This document shows, piece by piece, positions 19,295 to 27,878 of a DNA stretch of 64,000 nt. Source of the DNA: 1-14-2-50-31-20 sp965370315 (GTDB lineage: Bacteria; Bacteroidota; Ignavibacteria; Ignavibacteriales; Melioribacteraceae); the NCBI GenBank assembly GCA_965370315.1, contig CBDUTO010000001.1, forward strand, positions 28,930 to 92,929, read 5' to 3'. Positions within the stretch are counted from its first letter, which is position 1; every line of letters begins with the position of its first letter. Below the pieces are notes generated by a model, which made no database searches, was not told where the DNA came from, and saw only the letters and a list, made by a program, of their open reading frames with translations. The position numbers were made by a program, and so were the translations under genes.

Positions 19295-19801
19295 ATGAAT
19301 TTCTACCGTTCTTTTCTAAATCTAAAACAATTTCAACTAATCCTATTTATTAGTTTATTCTTTTTACTTCCAGCTTGTGACACAACAGATGTGAATGACG
19401 AACCAGAAACTCTCTATGTTAAATTTGAAAATGATCCTAGTTCTGTTGTCACTATAACTTCAATTGAAATTCAAGCAATGGGAAAAGCTGGAGAATCAAT
19501 AACTCCATCTGGTGATTGGAGTAATAACATAATTCGTGATAATGAAACTATTGTCCCAGGTCAACATCTCTTTTTTACTTTGGAGATTCCTAATTTGCAT
19601 TGGGTAAGGTATCGATTAGGAATCGAGGATGATTCAGTGCAAGAAATTCTTTTATACGAGCAACCAAACTATCAGGAAAGTAATTTGCCTATTACACATT
19701 GGGGTGGTGATGATCGTACAGTTAGAGTTGAGATAAGAAAAGATGAAAATAGTGGGTTCTATTACATTGGTGGGTGGATGGATTCTGTTGGTATTGAATA
19801 G
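19295..19801 (+). CDS. Predicted lipoprotein, hypothetical
   Basis: This is the only convincing plus-strand gene in the window. I chose ATG 19295, with GAGGT four nt upstream, over an earlier in-frame ATG at 19262 because it yields a compact lipoprotein signal ending LLPAC, with the lipidated Cys at residue 28. The mature part (about 140 residues) is mostly beta, with paired segments such as VTITSIEIQAMGKAG and IVPGQHLFFTLEI; I do not recognise a family. Anchoring to the periplasmic or outer membrane is inferred. It faces flhG across a dispersed repeat and was probably acquired with the neighbouring secreted-protein block. Confidence 0.7.
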   Translation: MNFYRSFLNLKQFQLILFISLFFLLPACDTTDVNDEPETLYVKFENDPSSVVTITSIEIQAMGKAGESITPSGDWSNNIIRDNETIVPGQHLFFTLEIPNLHWVRYRLGIEDDSVQEILLYEQPNYQESNLPITHWGGDDRTVRVEIRKDENSGFYYIGGWMDSVGIE

Positions 19802-19850
19802 ACATACTAATATTTTAGCTGCACTTAGGGTCTTGCAATTTGAGCAAAAA

Positions 19851-19982
19851 GGGGCTGTCTCAAAAGTAGCTCATGTCATTTCGAACGGAGAGAGAAATCT
19901 TTAATTTGAAGCAAATATTAAAGATTCTCACGTCGCTTCACTCCTCAGAATGATATTTGGTTTTCTTTCAATACAGTCTCTT
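19851..19982. repeat. Miniature inverted-repeat element, family 1, copy A
   Basis: It opens with GGGGCTGTCTCAAAAGT and ends with the degenerate inverse CAGTCTCTT. The core contains AAGATTCTCACGTCGCTTCA and the inverted partner GGAGAGAGAAATCTTTAA. The same core occurs in reverse orientation at 33298-33435. It lies between the lipoprotein and the 3' end of flhG. Confidence 0.85.
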
Positions 19983-20008
19983 CTTATAAAGGCTAAAAAC
20001 ATCAAAAC

Positions 20009-20800
20009 CTACATAGAAGAAATAATTTTTTTTATTTGAGTTGCAACTCCACTTTTAATATTCTCTTCAGAAAATATCACCTGTTCTTTTATAGACTTAT
20101 AAACATCATGGTGATAATTAATTGTACCTAAGTATTTTAATTCTGTTTTCAAAAAATGCGTTGTGGCAGTATTTAAGTTTTCAAATGCAGTTCTCCCCTC
20201 TTCATCATCATCACACTTATTAACGACAACCCCTATTTCCCTTTTTCCAAATTCATTAAAAAATAATTTTGTGAATGCATATCCATCCATTACAGATGTT
20301 GGATCAGGATTTATTAAAAGTGTTATAGTATCAACTTTTGAAAGAAGGTACAATCCATCTAACTGCACACCAGCCCCAGTGTCTATTAGTATATGATCGT
20401 ATTGATTTCCAATTTTTCTAATTGATGAAAATAGATAGTCAACAATTTCCTTTCGTTTTTCAGGGAGTTGCAATTTTCCTGAATCACCAAAAATCACATT
20501 TAAATTTGGTCTTACTTCTGTTGGTAGTTCTTTTAGCAGCACTTTATTTTGAAGAAAATCTCCAATTGTATTTACAGATGTAGTATTAAGCATTACATCA
20601 ATATTTGCAAGATTAGAGTCTAGGTCTATCAATAAGACTCTTTTTCCCATTGAAGATAATTGATACGCATAGTTAAGTATAAAAAAAGATTTTCCTGTTC
20701 CACCTTTTCCAGAAGCAACAGCTAATACATTTTTGATGGCTAAAGAGTTTTGAGTCTCAGCTTTTGCCAACTCAACTAACCTTTTGGCCTGTCCAATCAC
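20009..20800 (-). CDS. flhG: Flagellar number regulator FlhG (MinD-like ATPase)
   Basis: FlhG/FleN is a MinD/ParA-type ATPase that controls flagellar number and placement together with the GTPase FlhF. The protein has 263 residues with a deviant Walker A (SGKGGTGKSF, residues about 30-39), a Walker A' segment (LLIDLDSNLANIDVML) and DTGAG. The N-terminal segment GQAKRLVEL resembles the DQAxxLR helix that activates FlhF. The GTG start at 20800 overlaps the flhF stop (GTGA). In many genomes fliA follows at once; here about 16 kb of unrelated genes separates them. Confidence 0.95.
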   Translation of the reverse strand: MIGQAKRLVELAKAETQNSLAIKNVLAVASGKGGTGKSFFILNYAYQLSSMGKRVLLIDLDSNLANIDVMLNTTSVNTIGDFLQNKVLLKELPTEVRPNLNVIFGDSGKLQLPEKRKEIVDYLFSSIRKIGNQYDHILIDTGAGVQLDGLYLLSKVDTITLLINPDPTSVMDGYAFTKLFFNEFGKREIGVVVNKCDDDEEGRTAFENLNTATTHFLKTELKYLGTINYHHDVYKSIKEQVIFSEENIKSGVATQIKKIISSM

Positions 20801-21936
20801 GACGATGTTACTCCAGTAACCACCATCTTGGCAATAAAATCAGAATCCGCTGCAATAATGTCGTCAGGAATTACTTGACCATTAGTTAAATAAATTAATG
20901 GCTTTTTTGAATTAACAACTACATTTAAAATATTTCCAAAGACAACACCTTCATCAATTTTAGTTAAAATTAATGCATCGTAATCAAAAACTTCAAACTT
21001 CTGAACAACCTCTTCTAAATTTTTAGTCGAGTTAGTAGCACTAATTGCGAGATAGGTTTTATCAACATTCACGGCATCAAGAAACTCTTTCGTTTTTTCA
21101 AGCTCTTTGGTATTCTTTTGCCCACGCCCAGCAGTATCAATAAAGATTAAGTCTTTATCACTAAATTTTTTAATTAAGGCAGGCATCTCTTTTGTCTCGT
21201 ACGCAACAAGCATGTCAATATTACTGACTTCAGAAAAAATGCGCAACTGATCAATAGCACCAAGGCGATATGTATCAATAGAAATTATTCCTATTTTCAA
21301 ATTATTTAGTATTTTTGAAATAGCTGCCAACTTTGCAATACATGTTGTTTTACCTACTCCGGTAGGCCCAACTATTGCAACAATTTTTTGTTTTCCACGT
21401 TTTTTAATTTCAAAACTTGTTGTTGCAATTTGGGATGAAAGTGATGTGATTATATAATCCTCTATATTAGACGGATTAATAAACTCTTTCGATTTTTTAA
21501 TTTGGTTAACAATAGATTTTACAATTGGTTTTGAGACTTCATTATGAATTAGTTTTTTTACATACCCTCTTATTAGATCCATATATTGTTCGGTGCTAAT
21601 TACTTCCCTTTTCTTTGTCTTAGGAGTAATTACAATCGAGTCATCATCATAATTGATTCTATTATTCCTATCTTTTCCAATTACTTTTTGTTGCAACTTC
21701 ATTAAGTCATCACGAAATGAAGGATTAGTTACTGCAGTGCCAACTTCAGTTTCTGCTGAAATTATATCCATCTCTTCTTCAATGCCTGAAGTAATTTCAA
21801 AATGCTTTTGGATTCCTAAATCTGTTCTTTTATTAATAACTCGTGTACTTAGAATAAAAGCTTCGCCTCCAAGCTCTTTTTTCATTAGAGCAGATGCTTC
21901 TTTTAATGTAGGGGCAACAAATTTCTTAACCTTCAC
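20797..21936 (-). CDS. flhF: Flagellar SRP-like GTPase FlhF
   Basis: FlhF is an SRP-family GTPase that places the first flagellar proteins at the correct membrane site. The 379-residue protein has the usual B-N-G layout: an N-terminal basic region, a helical N domain, then a GTPase domain with P-loop GPTGVGKTTC, a switch motif DTAGRGQ and TKIDEG. The GTG start at 21936 is supported by GGAG 7-8 nt upstream and by the family opening KVKKFVAPTLKEA. It begins 2 nt after flhA and overlaps flhG by 4 nt. Confidence 0.96.
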   Translation of the reverse strand: MKVKKFVAPTLKEASALMKKELGGEAFILSTRVINKRTDLGIQKHFEITSGIEEEMDIISAETEVGTAVTNPSFRDDLMKLQQKVIGKDRNNRINYDDDSIVITPKTKKREVISTEQYMDLIRGYVKKLIHNEVSKPIVKSIVNQIKKSKEFINPSNIEDYIITSLSSQIATTSFEIKKRGKQKIVAIVGPTGVGKTTCIAKLAAISKILNNLKIGIISIDTYRLGAIDQLRIFSEVSNIDMLVAYETKEMPALIKKFSDKDLIFIDTAGRGQKNTKELEKTKEFLDAVNVDKTYLAISATNSTKNLEEVVQKFEVFDYDALILTKIDEGVVFGNILNVVVNSKKPLIYLTNGQVIPDDIIAADSDFIAKMVVTGVTSS

Positions 21937-21937
21937 T

Positions 21938-23974
21938 TTAAATCTCCAATTTGCTAATAAATTCTATTTCAACATTTGGTGGTAATTCAGAATATGACAA
22001 AACTACAACATCAGGGAATGATGATGCAATTAATTTATAAAAATATGGACGAATAGTTGCCGATGTTATAAGTACTGGATTATATCCAAGGGAATAAAAC
22101 TTCTCAATCCCTGCTTGCAGACTAGCGTTAACTTTATTTAATGTTACGGGATCGAGACCTAAAGTTAATGTTGCTTCTTTTTGGTTCTGCAATGTTGTGG
22201 TAAACAACGTCTCCAAATTTTCACCAATAACCATTGCATGAATAATTCCATTTGAGTCTTTTACCATAGTGGCTATGGTATCGCCAATTGAATGACGTGC
22301 ATATTCCGTTAGCACATCTATGTTTTTTGTTACTTTGGAATAATCTATTAATGATTCAAGAATTTGAACCAAATCTTTAATTGGAATAAATTCACGCAGC
22401 AGATTTTGTAAAACTTTTTCAATAGTACCAAGTGGTAAAGCGTCAGAGTCAATATCATTAACAACTGCTGGATAGTTTTTCTTTAGATTTTCCAATAGCT
22501 GTTTTACTGATTGACGAGAAAGTATTTTATCAAAATTATTTTTTAACGTTTCTTGTAAGTGAGTTGATAAAACCGAAATACCATCAACTATTGTGTAGCC
22601 CAACAAATCTGCTTTGTCTTTTTCATCTTTCGTAATCCAATAACTTTGCATTCCAAATGCTGGGTCTGTTGTTTGTATTCCAGCAAGACTCTCCTCTACC
22701 TCACCAGGATTCATTGCTAAAAATCTATCGGTATGTATTTCTCCAGTAGCTACAAGGTTTCCCTTTACTTTTATAATGTAACTATTTGGTTCTAACTGAA
22801 GATTATCTCTCACACGTACTGGCGGAATTAGGACTCCAAATTCTAAAGCTATAAATTTTCTTGTGGCGGATATTTTCTGGAACAGGTCCCCACCTTGGTC
22901 TTCATCGACTAGAGAAATTAAGCCATACCCAATTTCTACTTCAATTGGATCTACCTGTAAATATTTTTCAAAGTTCTCTTCAGTCTCTTCCTCTTCAGCA
23001 GCCTCAGCCACCTGTTCCTCTTCTTCTTCGTCAGGTTTTTTATACTTTAAATATGAACTTACTCCAAGTGTAACACCTATTACTAAAAATGGAATTGTTG
23101 GCATACCAGGAATAAATGAAAACATAACAACAACTCCAGATACAGTTCCAAGTACTCTTGGATTTGATAATAACTGAGTTTTGATTTGAGTATCTAAAGC
23201 AGTACCAGCTGCACTACGGGTTACAACAAGACCCGCTGAAATAGAAATGATTAATGCTGGAATCTGAGAAACCAAACCATCACCAATTGTAAGTACAGTA
23301 TAGGTTCCAAGGGCATCGCCAAAAGACATTCCCAGTTGGGCTATCCCAATTACAAACCCACCGATAATGTTAATACCATTAATCATCAATCCAGCAATTG
23401 CGTCTCCTTTTACAAATTTACTTGCACCATCCATTGCGCCATAAAACTCAGCTTCACGTGATATTTGGTCACGTCTTTTTCTTGCGTCAGGTTCAGAAAT
23501 CAATCCAGTATTTAAATCTGCGTCAATAGCCATCTGCTTTCCAGGCATTGCATCCAAAGTAAAACGAGCAGATACTTCTGATATTCTACCAGAACCTTTA
23601 ACGATAACTACAAACTGAATTATTACTAGAATTATAAAAATGATAAACCCTACAACGTAATTCCCACCAACCACAAAGGAGCCAAATGATTCAATAACTT
23701 CACCTGCATAACCATCAATTAGTATTAAACGTGTTGAGCTTATGTTTAAGCCCAGTCGGAATAGGGTTAATACAAGTAATAGTCCGGGAAAGACTGATAT
23801 ATCAAGGGGAGATTGAATATATAAAGAAACAATTAAAACAAGTATTGCAAGGGTAATATTTAATGCAAGAAAGAAATCCAAAAACATTGGAGGAAGTGGA
23901 ATAAGCATTAAGCCCAACATAAAGATGAGTCCGAATGCTAGAACTATATCACTATTTTTTGATAAACTAAACAT
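21938..23974 (-). CDS. flhA: Flagellar export gate protein FlhA
   Basis: FlhA is the large export-gate component of the flagellar type III system: it forms a cytoplasmic nonameric ring that docks chaperone-substrate complexes and uses proton motive force. The 678-residue protein has about eight membrane helices in the first 310 residues, including the conserved FHIPEP-family block with FRLGLNISSTRLIL. An acidic linker (about 325-345, Glu-rich) joins the cytoplasmic domain. Length and organisation are typical. It follows flhB without a gap. Confidence 0.97.
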   Translation of the reverse strand: MFSLSKNSDIVLAFGLIFMLGLMLIPLPPMFLDFFLALNITLAILVLIVSLYIQSPLDISVFPGLLLVLTLFRLGLNISSTRLILIDGYAGEVIESFGSFVVGGNYVVGFIIFIILVIIQFVVIVKGSGRISEVSARFTLDAMPGKQMAIDADLNTGLISEPDARKRRDQISREAEFYGAMDGASKFVKGDAIAGLMINGINIIGGFVIGIAQLGMSFGDALGTYTVLTIGDGLVSQIPALIISISAGLVVTRSAAGTALDTQIKTQLLSNPRVLGTVSGVVVMFSFIPGMPTIPFLVIGVTLGVSSYLKYKKPDEEEEEQVAEAAEEEETEENFEKYLQVDPIEVEIGYGLISLVDEDQGGDLFQKISATRKFIALEFGVLIPPVRVRDNLQLEPNSYIIKVKGNLVATGEIHTDRFLAMNPGEVEESLAGIQTTDPAFGMQSYWITKDEKDKADLLGYTIVDGISVLSTHLQETLKNNFDKILSRQSVKQLLENLKKNYPAVVNDIDSDALPLGTIEKVLQNLLREFIPIKDLVQILESLIDYSKVTKNIDVLTEYARHSIGDTIATMVKDSNGIIHAMVIGENLETLFTTTLQNQKEATLTLGLDPVTLNKVNASLQAGIEKFYSLGYNPVLITSATIRPYFYKLIASSFPDVVVLSYSELPPNVEIEFISKLEI

Positions 23975-25054
23975 CTATACAATACTCTTTTTTGAATTTC
24001 TAAGATTAAAAATATGTGCTAATATTTGTGCAACTGCATGGAATAATTCTCCAGGTATTTCATCTCCAACATCTGCTACTTTATAAAGTGCTCGTGCCAA
24101 TTCTTTATTCTCTTCTAATGGAACTCCATTTTCAGTGGCTATCTTCTTAATTCTTTGAGCTAAACTATCCATGCCTTTAGCCACAATTTTAGGAGCTGCA
24201 TTTTTTTCTGGTTCATATTTAATTGCAATAGCGTAGTGAGTCGGGTTAGTAATCACCACGTCAGCATCAGGTACATCTTGCATCATTCGTTTACGAGCAG
24301 TCTCAAACTGAATAGACTTAATTCTTGCTTTTACTTCAGGATCACCTTCTGTTTGTTTTCCTTCATCTTTTACGTCCTGCTTACTCATCTTCAAATCTTT
24401 TTTGTGTTTATGCTTTTGGAAAATAAAATCGGCAATTGCAATTACTGCAAAAACAAGTGCAAGCTTCCAGACTAGAGTTAAAGCTGAATCAATCATAAAC
24501 TCAACAATCTTAACTATAGAATGATCAGCAAGTAGAATTGCTTCACCTACCATGTCGTCTAAAACCCAATATGTAAAAAGACCAATAACAAAGAGCTTTG
24601 CCAGAGATTTTGTAACTTCAACTAATGAACGCGAAGAGAAAAATATTCTTTTAAGTCCCTTGCCAGGATTAAACTTACTCGCTTTTGGCTTCATTGCTTT
24701 AAGAGATATTTTAAAACCAATTTGTCCTACATTTGATATAAATCCAATTGCCATTAAACCAAAGAGAATAGGAGCCATTGTTAAAGCAAAAAATCCGAGT
24801 GCTTTATAAAAATACAACTGAACAACACTCATGCTCAAAGTTAGTACATCCAAAGAGCTAAAAATATATCTAGTCATTCCACCAATTTGGTCTGCCATAA
24901 AACTTTTAAAACTGTAAAGGATAAAGAATCCGCCAGCAAATATTAAAAAGCCACTCATCTCTTGACTTTTGGCTACCTGTCCTTCATTTCTAGTATCCTC
25001 AAGCTTCTTCTGCGTAGCATCTTCGGTTTTTTCTTGACCTTCGTTATTAGCCAT
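23975..25054 (-). CDS. flhB: Flagellar export switch protein FlhB
   Basis: FlhB sets export specificity: self-cleavage within NPTH, together with FliK, switches the system from rod/hook to filament substrates. The 359-residue protein has four membrane helices and a cytoplasmic domain. The NPTH site is intact at residues 270-273 (VVITNPTHYAIAIKY), almost the same position as in enterobacteria. A charged linker rich in Lys precedes it. It is separated from fliR by about 150 nt holding a repeat element. Confidence 0.97.
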   Translation of the reverse strand: MANNEGQEKTEDATQKKLEDTRNEGQVAKSQEMSGFLIFAGGFFILYSFKSFMADQIGGMTRYIFSSLDVLTLSMSVVQLYFYKALGFFALTMAPILFGLMAIGFISNVGQIGFKISLKAMKPKASKFNPGKGLKRIFFSSRSLVEVTKSLAKLFVIGLFTYWVLDDMVGEAILLADHSIVKIVEFMIDSALTLVWKLALVFAVIAIADFIFQKHKHKKDLKMSKQDVKDEGKQTEGDPEVKARIKSIQFETARKRMMQDVPDADVVITNPTHYAIAIKYEPEKNAAPKIVAKGMDSLAQRIKKIATENGVPLEENKELARALYKVADVGDEIPGELFHAVAQILAHIFNLRNSKKSIV

Positions 25055-25089
25055 TTTTTAATTCCATACTAGAGTTTAAGTTTTCGAAC

Positions 25090-25168
25090 ATAGTGGCTTG
25101 CCACAAAGACTCGAAGACACAAAGGTTCATTTCATTTTTTCTTTGTGTCTTAGTGACTTGGTGGCTAA
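25090..25168. repeat. Inverted-repeat element, family 2 (ctttgtgtctt type)
   Basis: The arms 25098-25124 (TGCCACAAAGACTC through AAGACACAAAG) and 25141-25168 (CTTTGTGTCTTAGTGACTTG and GTGGCTAA) are imperfect inverses around a T-rich loop. It is non-coding and sits between fliR and flhB. Elements with this look are common in environmental bacterial genomes, from general recollection. Confidence 0.7.
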
Positions 25169-25206
25169 TATTTTTATTAAAATTCATTATTATATTTTAG
25201 TTCTTT

Positions 25207-25977
25207 TTAGCTCATTGCTTTAACTAGTGTATAAAGTTTATTTTCAAATTCACCGAGTAAATTTTTAATTGTATAAAAATAGATTGGGAGTATTGCCATC
25301 AATAATAAAAATCCAACGCCAATTTTTAATGGTTGTGTAACGAAAAAGACTTGCATCTGCGGAATCATCTTTGCGAGAATACCTTCAGCAACATGTATTA
25401 AAAAAAATGAAACCAAAATTGGTGATGCTATCTTAACTGCAATAATGAATACAGATGATGAATATTGTATCATCAATGTAAAGAGTGCTTCGTTCGATTG
25501 AAATTCTCCAAGTGGAATTACTTGAAACGAATAAGTTAGTGCTCTAATTACATATTGATGACCATCCATCATAAAGAAAATCATTAATGCTAAAAAGTAT
25601 ATTACTTGCCCAATTACGTTTCCATTTGTTTTTTCAATCGGATTCATAACTTGAGCCATTGCCAATCCCATATCAAATCCAATAAAAGTACCGGCAAAAC
25701 TGAATCCAAAAAAGACAAGATTAAGTGTAAACCCTATTATCAATCCTACAATCATCTCTTTAAGTGCCATAGCCAAAAGCCACCAAACATTAAAATCAAT
25801 TGCTATGCTTGCTGAATCAGAGATGCTAAAAACTATGAAAGCTATTATAAAAGAGATAAATATTTTAACTTGTCCTGGAATACTATCGTGGCTATAGATT
25901 GGCGTAGCTACAAAAGCAGATGTGATTCTAATAAATATTAGTAATATCAGGGTGAAATCCGTGACTAAAATTTCCAT
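25207..25977 (-). CDS. fliR: Flagellar export gate protein FliR
   Basis: FliR forms the export-gate core with FliP and FliQ and helps close the channel in the inner membrane. The protein has 256 residues with six or seven hydrophobic helices and family blocks such as RITSAFVATPIYS near the N-terminus and VGLIIGFTLNLVF. Length is normal. The ATG lies 1 nt after the fliQ stop, so the fliP-fliQ-fliR genes are tightly packed. Confidence 0.96.
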   Translation of the reverse strand: MEILVTDFTLILLIFIRITSAFVATPIYSHDSIPGQVKIFISFIIAFIVFSISDSASIAIDFNVWWLLAMALKEMIVGLIIGFTLNLVFFGFSFAGTFIGFDMGLAMAQVMNPIEKTNGNVIGQVIYFLALMIFFMMDGHQYVIRALTYSFQVIPLGEFQSNEALFTLMIQYSSSVFIIAVKIASPILVSFFLIHVAEGILAKMIPQMQVFFVTQPLKIGVGFLLLMAILPIYFYTIKNLLGEFENKLYTLVKAMS

Positions 25978-25978
25978 A

Positions 25979-26245
25979 CTAAACCACTGTGTTTAATATG
26001 GAAAATAGTTTTAATGTTATTCCAATCATTTTCTCAATCATCCAAGGAATTAGAAAGATAATTGCAACAGCTGTAAACATAATTTTAGGAACAAAAGTAA
26101 GCGTCATTTCTTGAATTGAAGTTGCAGCTTGAAAAACTGAAATGATAATTCCTATTGTTAGAGAAACCCCAAGAATTGGAGTTAAAATTGTAAAGACTGT
26201 AAAAAACACTTCAGTCAAAACCTCTATTACTAATTCTTCAGTCAT
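25979..26245 (-). CDS. fliQ: Flagellar export gate protein FliQ
   Basis: FliQ is the small two-helix subunit, usually four copies, of the export gate. The 88-residue length and the pattern (two hydrophobic hairpin helices with VFQAATSIQEMTLTFVPK between them) are typical. It starts immediately after fliP and ends 1 nt before fliR. Confidence 0.96.
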   Translation of the reverse strand: MTEELVIEVLTEVFFTVFTILTPILGVSLTIGIIISVFQAATSIQEMTLTFVPKIMFTAVAIIFLIPWMIEKMIGITLKLFSILNTVV

Positions 26246-27046
26246 CTATCCAAAGCTCCTTATAACGGAGCCAATTATTAAACTCCATCCATCGATAAGA
26301 ATAAAAAGTAAAATTTTAAATGGAAGTGAAATCATCATTGGCGGAATCATCATCATACCCATTGAAAGTAAGATTGATGCAATAATCATATCCACCATTA
26401 TAAATGGGATGAAAATAAAAAATCCAATTATGAAACCAGCTCGTAACTCACTAATAGCAAAGGCTGGAAGTAAAATATAAGTAGGTAACTCAACTCTTGT
26501 TTCTGGCATTTCCATCTTTGCCATGTTAATAAACAGAGCTATATCTTCGTCACGAACATTGTTAAGCATGAATTCACGAAGTGGCTGAATTCCTTTTTCC
26601 ATTGCTTCTTCAACTTGAATTTCACCATTCATTAGTGGTTCTAAGGCTTCATCATTCATTCTAGTAAAAGTTGGATTCATCACAAAAAAAGTAACAAACA
26701 ATGCAATACCTGCTAGTAGCTGACTTGGTGGCATCGATTGGGTTCCCAGTGCGGTTTTCAAAAAGTGAAACACAATTATTAGTCTTAAATATGATGTTGT
26801 CATTATCATTATTGATGGCGCAAGGGAGAGTATAGTCATCAATAAAAGGATTTGTAGCGTAGTAGAAACTTCTTCTGGAGAGTCAGCTGTTCCCATATCT
26901 ATTCCTATTTTAGGAAATGGAATTGACTGGCTATTTTGGGAAAAGGCATCTGATGCAATAAAAAGCAATAGGAAAATGATAGAAATTATTTTCAATTTCT
27001 GTTTCACTTCTAAATGTGAAATACTATTTGTGTGTTTTTTATCCAT
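26246..27046 (-). CDS. fliP: Flagellar export gate protein FliP
   Basis: FliP is the pore-forming subunit of the export gate. The 266-residue protein has a cleavable signal sequence (about residues 16-36, ending ASDAFSQ) after a charged N-terminal extension. The family core follows: MTSYLRLIIVFHFLKTALG, a periplasmic loop, then MGMMMIPPMMISLPFKI and the final helix. It follows fliO by about 50 nt containing a hairpin. Confidence 0.96.
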   Translation of the reverse strand: MDKKHTNSISHLEVKQKLKIISIIFLLLFIASDAFSQNSQSIPFPKIGIDMGTADSPEEVSTTLQILLLMTILSLAPSIMIMTTSYLRLIIVFHFLKTALGTQSMPPSQLLAGIALFVTFFVMNPTFTRMNDEALEPLMNGEIQVEEAMEKGIQPLREFMLNNVRDEDIALFINMAKMEMPETRVELPTYILLPAFAISELRAGFIIGFFIFIPFIMVDMIIASILLSMGMMMIPPMMISLPFKILLFILIDGWSLIIGSVIRSFG

Positions 27047-27069
27047 AATTGTTTAATATTTTCATCCTG

Positions 27070-27092
27070 AAAATCTATTCAAAATAGATTTT
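27070..27092 (-). promoter_or_regulatory. Hairpin between fliO and fliP
   Basis: AAAATCTATT and AATAGATTTT form a perfect 10-bp stem with a 3-nt loop, 4 nt after the fliO stop. It has no T-run, so it more likely stabilises or processes the message than terminates it. Confidence 0.5.
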
Positions 27093-27095
27093 ACA

Positions 27096-27437
27096 TCATG
27101 ATTTCATTCCTAAATTCTGTTTAAATACTTCCGCAAATGTTTGCTTACCTTTTGTATCATCTTCAGGTTTATCTTCTTCTACTGCATCTAGTTCTTTTAA
27201 TAAGTTTATTGAATTATCTGAAATACCGAGCACCAAATACGAATCTTGTACTTTCACAATTGAGATATACTTTTTATTCATTATTGCTTGGGTAGAAATA
27301 ACTTTAAATTGCGAAAGTTTTCTTTGATTTTTATTAATTACAAATCCACTTTTTCTTACAAAAAGTAAGGCTGCGTAGAGCAGCACTAGAACTAATATCA
27401 ATGGCAATATTGTAGTTAACATTTCCCAAACTGTCAT
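27096..27437 (-). CDS. fliO: Flagellar protein FliO
   Basis: FliO is a small bitopic membrane protein that helps assemble the FliP ring. The protein has 113 residues: one membrane helix (about 9-27, ILPLILVLVLLYAALLF), a basic stretch, then a small beta domain with FKVISTQAIMNKKYISIVKV, matching the FliO pattern. Sequence identity across this family is low, so position (fliN-fliO-fliP) carries much of the weight. It overlaps fliN by 4 nt. Confidence 0.88.
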   Translation of the reverse strand: MTVWEMLTTILPLILVLVLLYAALLFVRKSGFVINKNQRKLSQFKVISTQAIMNKKYISIVKVQDSYLVLGISDNSINLLKELDAVEEDKPEDDTKGKQTFAEVFKQNLGMKS

Positions 27438-27856
27438 GTAGTCATCTCTGTTAGATTATTCAGTTTATTTAGTGTTGTAATCCTAATTCCAAAATGTTTA
27501 TCAACAACAACAACTTCACCTTCTGCAATTTTTTTGTTGTTCACAAAAATATCTACTGGCTCACTTGCTAATTTGTTCAATTCAATTACATAGCCTCTTT
27601 CAAGTTCAAGTATATCTTTGATTGGCATTTTTGTTCTGCCAAGCTCAATATATACATTCATTTCTAGGTCTTGTAAAAACTCGAAAGATTCTGATGCACC
27701 AGGTGCGCCAAATTGTGTTTCATCTAAATCATCAAAGTCTGCTAAATCTGTTAAGATTTTATTTTGATCAGGAGCTTCATCTGGATTTGAAAATGCTGCA
27801 GGATCAAGTCCTTTTCCAATATTATTATCGTCATTTAATTCGTTGTTCTCGTCCAT
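27434..27856 (-). CDS. fliN: Flagellar motor switch protein FliN
   Basis: FliN forms the lower C-ring with FliM and helps receive export cargo. The 140-residue protein has an acidic, variable N-terminal half and a C-terminal SpoA domain (about 65-137) with LGRTKMPIKDILELERGYVIELN and FVNNKKIAEGEVVVVD. Length is ordinary. It begins 22 nt after fliM. Confidence 0.95.
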   Translation of the reverse strand: MDENNELNDDNNIGKGLDPAAFSNPDEAPDQNKILTDLADFDDLDETQFGAPGASESFEFLQDLEMNVYIELGRTKMPIKDILELERGYVIELNKLASEPVDIFVNNKKIAEGEVVVVDKHFGIRITTLNKLNNLTEMTT

Positions 27857-27878
27857 TACTTCCTCTAATAAGTATACT

